Below, in pieces: positions 1 through 8,852 of a DNA stretch of 64,000 bases. Origin of the DNA: Clostridia bacterium (GTDB lineage: Bacteria > Bacillota > Clostridia > Christensenellales > Aristaeellaceae); the NCBI GenBank assembly GCA_017543905.1, contig JAFYFC010000009.1, positions 1-64,000 of the forward strand. The letters run 5' to 3'. Positions within the stretch are counted from its first letter, which is position 1. Each line of letters starts with the position of its first letter. The translations under genes were made by a program, and so were the position numbers. Below the pieces are notes generated by a model. That model did not search any database and was not told where the DNA came from. It saw only the letters and a list, made by a program, of their open reading frames with translations.

Positions 1-190
1 ATCGCGTCCTCGCACCGTACGAGGTCAACTTGCCTGCTGGCAAGTTGATCCCGCTATGCGGGACGCTTTGGCTCAAATAGAATTTGAGACAAAGCGCCTT
101 GCCGCCGCTGCGGAATGAATTTGGAGGGGCAAGCCCCTCCAAGCCACCCCTTGGGCTTGTGCGCTTCGCTTAAGCCCAGGGGGTTGCGCA
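1..190. repeat. Hairpin-mosaic dispersed repeat, copy A (cut by window edge)
   Basis: From base 2 to about 190 this matches 2988-3140 and 18669-18855 almost base for base. It is a chain of short perfect inverted repeats: AACTTGCC/GGCAAGTT (31-50), CCCGC/GCGGG, CTCAAAT/ATTTGAG nested in GCTTTG/CAAAGC, and GGAGGGGC/GCCCCTCC (123-140). No transposase or credible gene lies in it. The rest of the gap to 437 holds about 130 bases I cannot explain, then a terminator and a promoter. Confidence 0.85.
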
Positions 191-320
191 ATCAAAGGCT
201 TCCCTTTGAGGGGCGCGAAGCGCGGTTTGGTAGTGAATGACAGGCAAGTGGACTGTCAGAGCCGAACCGTGACCGAGCCCGCAGGCGAGAAGGCATGGCT
301 GCGCCCCTCCAAGCCTCCCT

Positions 321-353
321 CCGGGCTTTAGTACCTGCTAAAGCCCCTTTTTT
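321..353 (+). terminator. Intrinsic terminator
   Basis: GGGCTTTAG (323-331) pairs with CTAAAGCCC (337-345) and is followed by a run of T to 353. It would end transcription entering from the left edge, before the promoter of the EamA gene. Confidence 0.75.
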
Positions 354-379
354 GTATTATAAAACAATATGCGCTGCAT

Positions 380-408
380 TTTAACGTGCGGCGTGGTATT
401 ATTATAAC
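380..408 (+). promoter_or_regulatory. Candidate sigma-A promoter for the EamA/MATE pair
   Basis: TTTAAC (380-385), 17-base spacer, TATAAC (403-408), 30 bases before the TTG start. The match to consensus is moderate and no operator is visible. Confidence 0.45.
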
Positions 409-437
409 CTATTCTACACTTCAGGAGACGTAGCGGC

Positions 438-1349
438 TTGAAACGGTTCAAGGGCGAACTCATACTGCTCGTAACGGCTGTCATTTGGGGCACCTCGTTC
501 GTGGCGCAGTCGCTGGGCTCGGACAGGGTGCAGGTGTTTACGTACAGCGGCGTGCGCAATCTGATCGGCGCGCTCACGCTGTTTATCGCCGTTATGCTCA
601 TGGGGCGCAGGCGCAAAGCGCCGGACAGGGCCGAGCGCCGGCTGCTTCTGCGCGGCGGCGCGTTGTGCGGCGCGCTGCTGTTCGTGGCGATGAACGCGCA
701 GCAGTACGCTATCGCGCTGCCCGGCGCGGGCGGTGAAAAGGCGCTGATAGGCAAGGTCGCGTTCCTGACCGCGCTGTATATAGTGCTGGTGCCGGTGCTG
801 GGGCTGTTTTTCGGCAGAAAAACGAGCCTGCGCGTGTGGATATGCGTGCTGACAGCAACCTCGGGCGCGTATCTGCTTACTGTGAAGGGCGGCATGGGCA
901 AGGTATCTCTGGGCGACGCGTTCGCGCTGCTGTGCTCCGTTATGTACGCGTTTCAGATAATCGCGGTGGACGCCTACGCGCCGAAGGTGGACTGCATACG
1001 CCTGTCGATGTATCAGTTCGCGGTATGCGGCGCGCTGTCCATGATCTGCGCGTTCATATTCGAGCAGCCCACGCTCGGGGCGGTGTACAGCGCGAAATGG
1101 CCGCTGCTGTACTCCGGCGTAATGTCCAGCGGCGTCGCGTACACCCTTCAGATGGTAGGGCAGAAGCATACCCGTCCGCAGATAGCCTCGCTTATAATGA
1201 GCCTTGAAAGCGTGTTCAGCGCCCTGAGCGGCTACGTGTTTTTGGGTCAGAGCATGACGTCTGTCGAGCTTGCGGGCTGCGCGCTCATGTTCGCCGCGGT
1301 CGTGCTCACGCAGCTTCCGCTGCCTGAGCGCGCAAGCAAAAACGCATGA
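438..1349 (+). CDS. EamA/DMT-family membrane transporter
   Basis: 303-residue integral membrane protein with the two tandem EamA repeats typical of the drug/metabolite transporter superfamily, about ten membrane segments. The N-terminal stretch with W17-G-T-S-F and the R-N segment near residue 40 are family hallmarks. Such proteins usually export amino acids, nucleosides or other small metabolites; the substrate cannot be read from sequence. The start is TTG, preceded by AGGAG at 423-427 with a 10-base gap. Its stop overlaps the start of the MATE gene by four bases (ATGA), so the two are translationally coupled and probably co-transcribed. Confidence 0.85.
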   Translation: MKRFKGELILLVTAVIWGTSFVAQSLGSDRVQVFTYSGVRNLIGALTLFIAVMLMGRRRKAPDRAERRLLLRGGALCGALLFVAMNAQQYAIALPGAGGEKALIGKVAFLTALYIVLVPVLGLFFGRKTSLRVWICVLTATSGAYLLTVKGGMGKVSLGDAFALLCSVMYAFQIIAVDAYAPKVDCIRLSMYQFAVCGALSMICAFIFEQPTLGAVYSAKWPLLYSGVMSSGVAYTLQMVGQKHTRPQIASLIMSLESVFSALSGYVFLGQSMTSVELAGCALMFAAVVLTQLPLPERASKNA

Positions 1350-2674
1350 AACGCTTTATACCGGGCGAAAGCACGCGCTTTATACTGCCCGTGATCGCGG
1401 AAAACCTGTTTACCGCGGCGGTCAGCCTCGTGTATTCGTCAGTTACCGGCGCGATAAGCGCGTCCGCGCTCGCGGCGGTGGGCGTGGGCAATCAGGCGCT
1501 TAACCTCGTAGCTACGCTGTTTGCGATGCTTAGCACGGGCTCTGCGATAATCACGGCGCGCCGCACGGGCGAGGGCGACGCGGCGGGCGCGTCCCGCACG
1601 GTGGAGCAGACGCTGTTTTTGGCGCCCGTGCTCTCCGTGATCGCGCTGCTTACGCTGCTTGCGTCGAGCACGCCTGCGATGAAGCTGCTTATGCCTGGCG
1701 CGGAGGGGACGTTTCTGCGCGAGGGCACGGTGTATTTCCGCACGCTGCTGCTGTCTTTGCCCGCGCTGGTGATCTCAAACGCCTGCGCGGGCGTGCTGCG
1801 CGCCTCGGGCGATTCCAAAAACGCGCTTGTGGGCACAGTGATAACCAATGTAGTGCAGCTGGCGCTGCTTAGCGCATTCACCTCGAAAAAGCCGGAAATG
1901 GGCGTGCTCGCGCCCGGGCTCGCCACGCTTTTGTGCCGCTGCGCGGGCGGGGCGTACCTGCTGTGGGCGGTGCTCAGACAGCACAGAAGCTTTCGCGTAA
2001 GCCTGAGACGCGCGCTCACGCCCGACAGGGCGGAAATCCGGCATATCCTGTCGGTGGGGCTGCCCGCCTGCCTCGATTCCTTCGCGGTGCAGCTGTGCTA
2101 CGTGGTGGTCAATTCGCTGCTGGTCAGTCTGGGCAAGCTCGAAGCGGGCATAGTGAACGTGCTGAACGCGGTTTTGATATTCACGGGCGTAACGCAGGGC
2201 ATGGGCAGCGCGATAAGCATGACGCTGGTCGGGCAGAGCGTGGGCGCGGGTGATATAAAACGCGCGCGGAAACGTATGCACAGGATACTGCTCGCAAGCG
2301 AGCTCGTCGCCTTCGCGCTGTGCGTGCCGACCCTTGTCATACCCGACGTATGCGCGGGCTTTTTCACGAAGGACGCGGATATACTGCGCGGCGCGTCGGA
2401 GTTTATGTGGATAATGTTTCCGTACTGCTTCGCAGCGGTGGGTGTAAACGTGTGCGAGCCCAGCGCGCGGGCGGGCGGCAGCATGCTGTTTACCATGGCG
2501 GAAACGGTATTGTGCGTATGGCTTATCCGCCTGCCGCTCACGTACCTTTTATGCATAGTGCTGGGCAAGGGCGTGAAGGGTATCTACTGGGCCAATATAA
2601 GCGCGCTGTCCGTGCGCTTCGCGCTGAGCTTTGCAAAGATACACACCAAGAATTGGGGAACTGGTAAACTATAA
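1346..2674 (+). CDS. MATE-family efflux transporter
   Basis: 442 residues, about twelve hydrophobic segments in two homologous halves, the usual MATE/polysaccharide-exporter fold length. The segment A-S-G-D-S-K-N near residue 152 matches the conserved region after helix 4 of NorM/DinF-type proteins. These proteins exchange cations for cationic drugs or metabolites in the cytoplasmic membrane. It is the second gene of a two-gene operon with the EamA protein. The ligand is unknown. A hairpin-mosaic repeat follows the stop within about 15 bases and may serve as the 3' end of the transcript. Confidence 0.87.
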   Translation: MKRFIPGESTRFILPVIAENLFTAAVSLVYSSVTGAISASALAAVGVGNQALNLVATLFAMLSTGSAIITARRTGEGDAAGASRTVEQTLFLAPVLSVIALLTLLASSTPAMKLLMPGAEGTFLREGTVYFRTLLLSLPALVISNACAGVLRASGDSKNALVGTVITNVVQLALLSAFTSKKPEMGVLAPGLATLLCRCAGGAYLLWAVLRQHRSFRVSLRRALTPDRAEIRHILSVGLPACLDSFAVQLCYVVVNSLLVSLGKLEAGIVNVLNAVLIFTGVTQGMGSAISMTLVGQSVGAGDIKRARKRMHRILLASELVAFALCVPTLVIPDVCAGFFTKDADILRGASEFMWIMFPYCFAAVGVNVCEPSARAGGSMLFTMAETVLCVWLIRLPLTYLLCIVLGKGVKGIYWANISALSVRFALSFAKIHTKNWGTGKL

Positions 2675-2684
2675 AACGCGCTGC

Positions 2685-3175
2685 TTGCGCTGCGCTTCGA
2701 TCGAAATGAAGCTTCGCTTCATTTTGATCGGTTTGGTTTTCTGCAGTTGAATAAGGTTCTTGGATAAAACGCCAGGCGACAGAAGGAAGTCCAACAGGAT
2801 AACAGTTTTTGCTGAAAATCCTGCGGGATTTTCCGGGCGCAAGGCGCACCGCCTCAAATCGCAGATTTGAGCCGATGCGTCCCGCCGAAGGCGGGATTGA
2901 TTTGCCAATGGCAAATCAACCTCAAACCGCAATGAAGCGATTATTTGCTCCGGTCGTCTTCGCTGCGCTTCGCTCGACTTCGCAAAAATCGCGTCCTCGC
3001 GCCGTACGAGGTCAACTTGCCTGCCGGCAAGTTGATCCCGCTATGCGGGACGCTTTGGCTCAAATAGAATTTGAGACAAAGCGCCTTGCCGCCGCTGCGG
3101 ATTAAAATTGGAGGGGTTTGCGACCCCTCCAAGCCTCCCCGGGGCTTTTGTATTCATGCAACAGCCCCTGTTTTG
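2685..3175. repeat. Hairpin-mosaic dispersed repeat, copy B, in a convergent gap
   Basis: Fills the gap between the convergent MATE gene and the sugar-ABC ATPase gene. It starts with a 15-pair hairpin (arms 2698-2712 and 2716-2730), then AAAATCC/GGATTTT, TCAAATC/GATTTGA, CCCGCC/GGCGGG, GATTTGCC/GGCAAATC, and from 2988 the same block as copy A. GGAGGGGT/ACCCCTCC (3110-3130) replaces the C-G closing pair seen in the other copies by T-A. A GGGGCT/AGCCCC hairpin at 3139-3168 with TTTT after it may terminate transcription. Short open frames in it lack a ribosome binding site and I do not call them genes. Confidence 0.85.
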
Positions 3176-3190
3176 ACGATGGAAATCTTT

Positions 3191-4318
3191 TTATTTTAAT
3201 AAGCTCTCTCCGCTCTCCGGGTCGAACAGGTGCATCGCCTTGCTCTTGAAGCCGAAGCTTATGTCGTTGCCGGCGCTGAGCTTTTCGAGGGTTTCCTCAG
3301 GCATCTCCAGCGTGGGCAGGCGCAGTATCACGTTTTCGATACCCGCCGCCTGTACGTGCAGGTGCACCTCGCTGCCCATCATCTCGTTTACGGTGATGCG
3401 CGCGGGAATGAGGCTTTCGTCCTCCGCGCTGCCCAGATACACGTGCTCGGGGCGTACGCCCAGCTTGATGTCCATGGACTGCACGTCCTTTGCTCTCAGA
3501 AGCGCGCACTTCGCGCCGTCCAGCTCGAATATGTGACCGTCGAGGTTCACCCTGTACGCTCCGGCGGCGTCTTTTTCAAGCTTCGCGGAGAATATGTTCA
3601 TCTGGGGCGAGCCGATGAAGCCCGCGACGAACAGGTTCGCGGGAGTGTCGAACACCTCGCTCGGCGTGCCTACCTGCTGGATGTAGCCGTCCTTCATTAT
3701 AACGATGCGGTCGCCCAGCGTCATCGCCTCGGTCTGGTCGTGGGTGACGTAAATGAACGTGGTGTCCAGACGCTTTCTGAGCAGTATGATCTCCGCGCGC
3801 ATCTGATTTCTGAGCTTGGCGTCGAGGTTCGAAAGCGGCTCGTCCATCAGGAACACGTGCGCGTTTCTTACTATCGCGCGGCCGATGGCGACTCTCTGCC
3901 TCTGTCCGCCGGAGAGCGCGCGGGGCTTGCGCATAAGGTAATCCGTTATGCCCAGTATTTCCGCGGCGTTCGTGACGCGCGCGTATACCTCCTCCTCCGG
4001 CAGCTTTTTGAGCCGCAGTGAGAAGGCGATGTTGTCGTACACCGTCATGTGCGGATACAATGCGTAGTTCTGGAACACCATCGCGATATCGCGGTCCTTG
4101 GGCTGCAGGTCGTTTACCACCCTGCCGCCTATTTCCAGCGTGCCCTCGCTTATATCCTCGAGGCCTGCGATCATGCGCAGGGTCGTGGATTTGCCGCAGC
4201 CGGAGGGGCCTACGAACACCACGAATTCCTTGTCCTTTATCTCCAGATCGAAATCGTGCACCGCCACGACGTTGTTGTCGTATATCTTCTTTACGCCGGT
4301 AAGTTTGACGCTTGCCAT
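3191..4318 (-). CDS. Sugar ABC importer ATPase, MalK/MsmX/UgpC type
   Basis: 375 residues. Walker A G-P-S-G-C-G-K-S-T at 37-45, then the Q-loop in V-F-Q-N-Y-A, the signature L-S-G-G-Q-R-Q-R near 135, Walker B with L-M-D-E-P, and a C-terminal TOBE/OB regulatory region from about residue 240, the hallmark of CUT1 sugar ATPases. It energises sugar import at the inner face of the membrane. It is the last gene of a binding protein-permease-permease-ATPase operon, 24 bases after the permease stop. It is the only ATPase of this class in the window, although three further sugar importers here lack one, so it may serve them all as MsmX does in Bacillus. Confidence 0.93.
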   Translation of the reverse strand: MASVKLTGVKKIYDNNVVAVHDFDLEIKDKEFVVFVGPSGCGKSTTLRMIAGLEDISEGTLEIGGRVVNDLQPKDRDIAMVFQNYALYPHMTVYDNIAFSLRLKKLPEEEVYARVTNAAEILGITDYLMRKPRALSGGQRQRVAIGRAIVRNAHVFLMDEPLSNLDAKLRNQMRAEIILLRKRLDTTFIYVTHDQTEAMTLGDRIVIMKDGYIQQVGTPSEVFDTPANLFVAGFIGSPQMNIFSAKLEKDAAGAYRVNLDGHIFELDGAKCALLRAKDVQSMDIKLGVRPEHVYLGSAEDESLIPARITVNEMMGSEVHLHVQAAGIENVILRLPTLEMPEETLEKLSAGNDISFGFKSKAMHLFDPESGESLLK

Positions 4319-4342
4319 AGCTTTAACTCCTTTCCGCAGGGC

Positions 4343-5224
4343 TTATCCCTTTACGGCGCCGCCCGTGACGCCCTCCACGTAATATCTCTGCAGGCACATG
4401 AACAGAATCGTTACCGGCAGCGCGACCAGCACGCCGCCCGCGCAGAACTTGGTGTAGTTCTTGGATATCTGATCCTTACTGAGCCAGTCGTACATACCGA
4501 CGGCTGCGTTATTGCCGGTCGGCTCGCCGAAGGAAATATACCTCGCGAATACGTAATCGCCCCACGGCGCCATGAATCCGACGAGTATGGTGTATATGAC
4601 TATTGGCTTTGCAAGCGGCAGGATTATCTTCAGCAGTATCTGCAGCCTCGTGGCGCCGTCCACGCGCGCGGCTTCGTCAAGCGATTTGGAAATGGTGTCG
4701 AAGAAGCCCTTGCTGACGTAGTAGCCCATGCCGGAGGAGGCGATGTATACGAGTATGAGACCGGGCACCGCGTTTTTCTGAGTAAGACCGAGGTCGCTGA
4801 GCACGCGGTAAAGTATGATCATCGTGAGCATGCCCGGAAACAGGCCGAGTATCATCATGAACTTCATTATTCCCTTGCGCATCTTGAAGCGGAAGCGCGA
4901 GAGAGTGTAGCTCATGCACAGCACGATGATCGTCTGCAGCGCCGCCGTGAACAGCGCGCAGATCAGCGTGTTCAGATACCAGCGCGGGAAATTGGTGTCC
5001 AGAAGGCTTTTGTAGTTGCCGGTGCCCCACTGCTTGGGTATTACGTAGCCCACCTCGGTGGTTGATTCCATCCTGAAGGACTGCAGCACTATGCACACGA
5101 ACGGCACCAGCCAGATCACCGATATGATTATCAGTATGGCGTAGACGATTATGTTGCTGCGCCGGCGCGAGGCCGCCAGCCCCAGGCTCTGCTTTGAGGA
5201 GACGCGGATATCTTCGTTCATCAT
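4343..5224 (-). CDS. Sugar ABC importer permease, MalG type
   Basis: 293 residues, six membrane segments, with the conserved E-A-A-x-x-D-G-A cytoplasmic loop (in S-L-D-E-A-A-R-V-D-G-A) that docks on the ATPase. This is the smaller, CUT1 MalG-type subunit. The start overlaps the stop of the MalF-type gene by four bases, so translation is coupled. The C-terminal V-T-G-G-A-V-K-G ending is common in MalG proteins. Together with the upstream permease it forms the channel for the oligosaccharide captured by the binding protein encoded at 7083-8612. Confidence 0.92.
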   Translation of the reverse strand: MMNEDIRVSSKQSLGLAASRRRSNIIVYAILIIISVIWLVPFVCIVLQSFRMESTTEVGYVIPKQWGTGNYKSLLDTNFPRWYLNTLICALFTAALQTIIVLCMSYTLSRFRFKMRKGIMKFMMILGLFPGMLTMIILYRVLSDLGLTQKNAVPGLILVYIASSGMGYYVSKGFFDTISKSLDEAARVDGATRLQILLKIILPLAKPIVIYTILVGFMAPWGDYVFARYISFGEPTGNNAAVGMYDWLSKDQISKNYTKFCAGGVLVALPVTILFMCLQRYYVEGVTGGAVKG

Positions 5225-6999
5225 TGGAAGTCCTCCTCATTCTTGATAGACGGCAGCCTGCTGTACACGATCAGCGTGATGACCGCGACCACCACGAACA
5301 CCATGATGCCTATGACGGAGGCCATGTAGTACTGCGACTCCGCGCCCGTGGTTATCTTAAACAGCCACGTGATAAGCAGGTCCGTATGTCCCACAGTGCC
5401 CGCCGCGCCCGAGGCAGCCGCGTTGGTGGGCGCGCCGCCTGTCAGCAGGTAGATTACGTTAAAGTTGTTCATATTGCCCGTAAAGCTCGTAAGCAGGTAC
5501 GGGCCGGTCACGAACAGCATGTAGGGCAGGGTTATCTTGCTGTACTGCTGCCAGCCGCTCGCGCCGTCTATGCGCGCGGATTCGTACAGATCCTGCGGTA
5601 TGTTCATCAGTATGCCCGTAACTATCAGCACGACGTAGGGTATGCCTATCCAGATGTTTATGACTATGACCATTATGCGCGCCCACGTGGGGTCCTCCCA
5701 GAAGGGCAGCGCCTTTGAGATAATGCCCAGATCCATCAGGAAGCCGTTCACTATGCCGTTTTTGGCGAACATATGCGATACGTACAACAGGGATATGTAC
5801 TGCGGAATGGCGATGGTGAGCACGAGTATCGTGCGCCAGCCCTTCTTGAAGCGTATGCCCTTTTTGTTTATCGCCATCGCGGTAAACATTCCCAGGAAGT
5901 AGTTGGTAAACGTGGCGAAAAACGCCCATATGAGCGTCCACAGCAGCACCTCGCCGAACGTCGCCGCGTAGGACTGCACGCTGCCGCCGCTTCCGGACTG
6001 CCAGGACAGCAGGGTATTGAAGTTGTCGAGCCCTACCCAGTGGAAGAGGTTGTTGGTGTAGCCGTTGTGCGCGCCGTCGTAGTTGGTGAAGGCGACCAGC
6101 ACCATGAACACGATAGGCATTACCGTGAACACGATTATGCCGGTCATGGGCAGCGCCAGCAGCGTCCTGTGGAAGTTGTCGTCCACCAGCGAGCGCAGAT
6201 CGTCCTTGCCGCTTTTGAGCTTTTTACCGGAGGCGAGTATCTGCTCGCTGATCTTGTTCTGGCGGATATTCACGCGCCACGTGTATATGAACGCGATTAT
6301 AAAGAATATCGTCAGCACGCCGTAAAGCAGTATGCGGAACGAGTTGTCCTGCGGGATCTTAGTGGTCTGGTTTACGAACATGCCGGGCAGCACCTCGACC
6401 TTGGTGATCTGGTCGATGGGGCCCTGCTTGCCCAGCGAGGGCAAGAGCGACAGCTGCTTGCCGCCGAAGAATATCATGTACAGTATGAACACGACCTCAA
6501 ACAGCGCAAACATCACGCCGCGCAGTATCTGTCCGTTTTTGAACGAGCCCCAGCCCATCAGTATATAGGACAGGCGCGTGTGCATGCTGCCGTTTTTGAA
6601 CGTGAGCACGATGTCCGCGAGCTCGTGCGCCACTGCCTTGCAGGCCTTGACTATGCCCTTGCCTATACCGGCGAAAAGGTGGCCGATTGCGTCGGTTATA
6701 TTGCAGAAACGGCTGATCGTCCTGTATAAAAGCTTTTCGGTGCGCGAAAGCTTAAGATAATGCAGCGGATCGTCGAAGTCCTGCCGCGCGGCCCTCGGAA
6801 ACAGACGGATAGCCTGCCTGAACGTGACCGGGAAGGTCTGCGCGGAGGGCCAGCTCACCAGCGACATTATCAGCGTCGCGGGCAGTGCGAGCACAAGCGT
6901 TATCACTGTGCCGATCGCGCCGAAAAAGTACCTGAAACCCAGCCTGAGCACACCCAGCGGCCCGCGGGCTCCGGATGAATTTTCGCTTACCTGTTTCAT
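5221..6999 (-). CDS. Sugar ABC importer permease, MalF type with long N-terminal region
   Basis: 592 residues, about twice the size of a simple CUT1 permease. The permease core with E-S-A-R-I-D-G-A occupies roughly residues 280-590. The N-terminal 280 residues hold additional membrane segments and a soluble stretch, like the extended MalF subunits of some Gram-positive maltodextrin importers. The order binding protein, MalF, MalG, ATPase on the minus strand supports a complete maltodextrin-class importer. The ATG at 6999 is preceded by GGAGAAG. A stem-loop-rich 83-base gap separates it from the binding-protein gene. Confidence 0.88.
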   Translation of the reverse strand: MKQVSENSSGARGPLGVLRLGFRYFFGAIGTVITLVLALPATLIMSLVSWPSAQTFPVTFRQAIRLFPRAARQDFDDPLHYLKLSRTEKLLYRTISRFCNITDAIGHLFAGIGKGIVKACKAVAHELADIVLTFKNGSMHTRLSYILMGWGSFKNGQILRGVMFALFEVVFILYMIFFGGKQLSLLPSLGKQGPIDQITKVEVLPGMFVNQTTKIPQDNSFRILLYGVLTIFFIIAFIYTWRVNIRQNKISEQILASGKKLKSGKDDLRSLVDDNFHRTLLALPMTGIIVFTVMPIVFMVLVAFTNYDGAHNGYTNNLFHWVGLDNFNTLLSWQSGSGGSVQSYAATFGEVLLWTLIWAFFATFTNYFLGMFTAMAINKKGIRFKKGWRTILVLTIAIPQYISLLYVSHMFAKNGIVNGFLMDLGIISKALPFWEDPTWARIMVIVINIWIGIPYVVLIVTGILMNIPQDLYESARIDGASGWQQYSKITLPYMLFVTGPYLLTSFTGNMNNFNVIYLLTGGAPTNAAASGAAGTVGHTDLLITWLFKITTGAESQYYMASVIGIMVFVVVAVITLIVYSRLPSIKNEEDFQ

Positions 7000-7020
7000 T
7001 TACACTTCTCCTTAAAACAC

Positions 7021-7076
7021 AGCCGGAGCCGGCTTAGCCGGCCCCGACCGCGCCGATTGATTTATCAGTCGGTGCA
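7021..7076 (-). promoter_or_regulatory. Intergenic stem-loops between binding-protein and permease genes
   Basis: Two hairpins lie in the gap: GCCGGC-TTA-GCCGGC at 7028-7042 and an imperfect 11-base stem at 7051-7076. There is no T-run, so they look like transcript-stabilising or partial-termination elements that let the binding protein be made in excess, as known for malE-malF. This role is an inference. Confidence 0.45.
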
Positions 7077-7082
7077 AAAGCG

Positions 7083-8612
7083 TTATTCGGCAGCTTCGAG
7101 AGTGATCTCGCCGGTAGACTCGTTGAACACGATGTAGTAGGTACCCGCGGTCTCTACCTTGTAGTTGTCCGCCGGGAACGCGTTGTCCCAGGACAGACCC
7201 TGACGTACCTTGAATTCCACGCCCTCGGCGAGGTCGTAGGCCTGTTCGGTCTTCCAGTCGGAGGTGTTGACCTTGACGAGCTTGAGGTCGTCGGTCCAGG
7301 TGGACTTGCCTTCGGAGTAATCGGTGAAGAAGAAGCCTTCAGCCTCGTTGTACATGCCGATCACGGTCCAGCCGTGCTTCACTTCGTCGGAAAGGGTGAA
7401 CAGCGCGGCGATCTTGTTCTGGTAGTTGTCCAGAGCGGCCTGCAGACCCGCCTCGTCCGTGGCGGCCTTCACGTCGTCGCCGATGACCTTGGCGATATCC
7501 CACCAGGAGCCGTGGATGTTGCCCTGAGGAATGGAGTAAGCAGACTGAGCGAGCAGCGCGGCGAGACCCGGGTTCTTCTGAACGTCCTCAGAGCTCTGCG
7601 CTTCGATGTTGGAGGGACCCCAGGAAACTGCGTTAAAGCGGCCCATCTGGCACTCGTAGCCGGTCAGGTACTGCGCGAGGAACTGCAGCGCGATCGCCTT
7701 GAGGGGATCGACCTGGGGCTTTACGCCCATCAGCTTGCAGCCGTTGAAGGAGCCCAGGTGATAGCTTACGCCGTCCACCTCGAAGGAGGGCAGATCGGCG
7801 ACGCCCATGTTGTCGCCCAGCAGGCTCTGAACGTTCTCGTATTCCCAGATACCGGTCACGACTACGGCCGCGTTGGAGGCGAAGGCGGAGCCGGAGGAGG
7901 AGGAAAGATGGAAGTCGCTGTCGACCAGCTTCTTCATGCCCTTCACCGCGATAAGGCCGGCGGGGGAGTTGAAGGTGTCGTGCACCTCGATGAATTCGCC
8001 GTCGTCGTCGGTAAACCATTCGGATACGCAGCCGGTGGCGAAGAAGAAGGACGCAAGATACCATGCGGAGGTATTCATTTCAAAGGCGAAATACTTCTGC
8101 GCCGCTTCGCAGTCCGCGATCAGCGCTTCCAGAGAGTCGACGTCCTCTTCGGGGATGACGCTCTTGTCGTAGTACATATAGTAGCCGTTGTCCGCGGTGA
8201 GCGGGAAGGCGTACAGCGTATCGCCGCTCTTTGCAGCCGCGACGACGCCCTTGGCGTTCTCGGCTTCGACCGCAGCGCTCACGAGGTCGTTAAGCTCGCT
8301 CAGCGCGCCGGCCTGCACGAGACGCGCGAACTGATCCTGCGCGAAGCAGAACAGGTCGCCGCCGGCTTCGACGTCGGTGATCATCAGCGTGGCGGCGTCC
8401 GCTTCGCTCACGGGCGCGACGCTCGCGTTGATCACGATGCCGTAGGGGTTGGTGGCGTTGAACTGCTCGATCTGCGCTTTGGTCAGATCAACGATGTTCT
8501 CCGCTACCCACACAGTAGCGTCATAGGTGCCCGCGATGCCGGAGGCGCTGCCTACGGACAGGGCGGCCAGCGACATTATCGCCGCCAGCAAAATGGCCAG
8601 GAACTTTTTCAT
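7083..8612 (-). CDS. Maltodextrin-type ABC solute-binding protein with C-terminal starch-binding-like module
   Basis: 509 residues with a cleavable signal peptide (K-K-F-L start, hydrophobic to about residue 24). Residues 28 to about 410 form a family-1 solute-binding fold of the MalE type. Residues from about 414 to the end (starting near G-W-T-V-I-G-M-Y) resemble the small beta-sandwich modules of SusE/SusF and CBM20/48-like proteins: a V-E-F-K-V-R core, a W near the ligand face and a final Y-Y-I-V-F-N strand. A starch-binding module fused to a binding protein is unusual and suggests alpha-glucan oligosaccharides as ligand. It is the first gene of its operon, with a strong promoter and a possible operator upstream. 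Confidence 0.87.
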   Translation of the reverse strand: MKKFLAILLAAIMSLAALSVGSASGIAGTYDATVWVAENIVDLTKAQIEQFNATNPYGIVINASVAPVSEADAATLMITDVEAGGDLFCFAQDQFARLVQAGALSELNDLVSAAVEAENAKGVVAAAKSGDTLYAFPLTADNGYYMYYDKSVIPEEDVDSLEALIADCEAAQKYFAFEMNTSAWYLASFFFATGCVSEWFTDDDGEFIEVHDTFNSPAGLIAVKGMKKLVDSDFHLSSSSGSAFASNAAVVVTGIWEYENVQSLLGDNMGVADLPSFEVDGVSYHLGSFNGCKLMGVKPQVDPLKAIALQFLAQYLTGYECQMGRFNAVSWGPSNIEAQSSEDVQKNPGLAALLAQSAYSIPQGNIHGSWWDIAKVIGDDVKAATDEAGLQAALDNYQNKIAALFTLSDEVKHGWTVIGMYNEAEGFFFTDYSEGKSTWTDDLKLVKVNTSDWKTEQAYDLAEGVEFKVRQGLSWDNAFPADNYKVETAGTYYIVFNESTGEITLEAAE

Positions 8613-8664
8613 AAAAAGACTTCCTTTCTGAATTATCGGGCAAGCCCGATTTAATTACGCGTAT

Positions 8665-8693
8665 ATTTTACCGCAAATATAATTATTTGTCAA
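8665..8693 (-). promoter_or_regulatory. Promoter of the maltodextrin-type operon with palindrome in the spacer
   Basis: Reading the minus strand: TTGACA (8688-8693), exactly 17 bases, TAAAAT (8665-8670). A perfect inverted repeat CAAATA-N4-TATTTG at 8674-8689 fills the spacer and touches the -35 box, a good position for a repressor. The regulator is not identifiable here. Confidence 0.75.
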
Positions 8694-8786
8694 TAAGCCA
8701 TAAGTAAATCGATAAATATACAGCTCTTTTTAAGCCGGATGAGCCGAAAATTCATCTCGCGTTACGGGCAGCGCTGCGATCGCGGG

Positions 8787-8815
8787 TTGCTTTTTTGGCG
8801 TAAAAATGGTATTAT
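8787..8815 (+). promoter_or_regulatory. Promoter of the tagaturonate epimerase gene
   Basis: TTGCTT (8787-8792), 17-base spacer, TATTAT (8810-8815), about 38 bases before the chosen start. It faces away from the divergent importer promoter. Confidence 0.6.
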
Positions 8816-8852
8816 AAGCGCATAAACAAATACTGCAAAGGAGCAAGTGAAG

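Noticed and set aside
2809..3105. Open frame across repeat copy B, with a near-identical one at 18530-18787, both ending in L-A-A-A-A-D/E
   Set aside because: Similarity follows from the repeat itself; no ribosome binding site, differing N termini, and base changes preserve hairpin pairing. I treat it as structured non-coding repeat.
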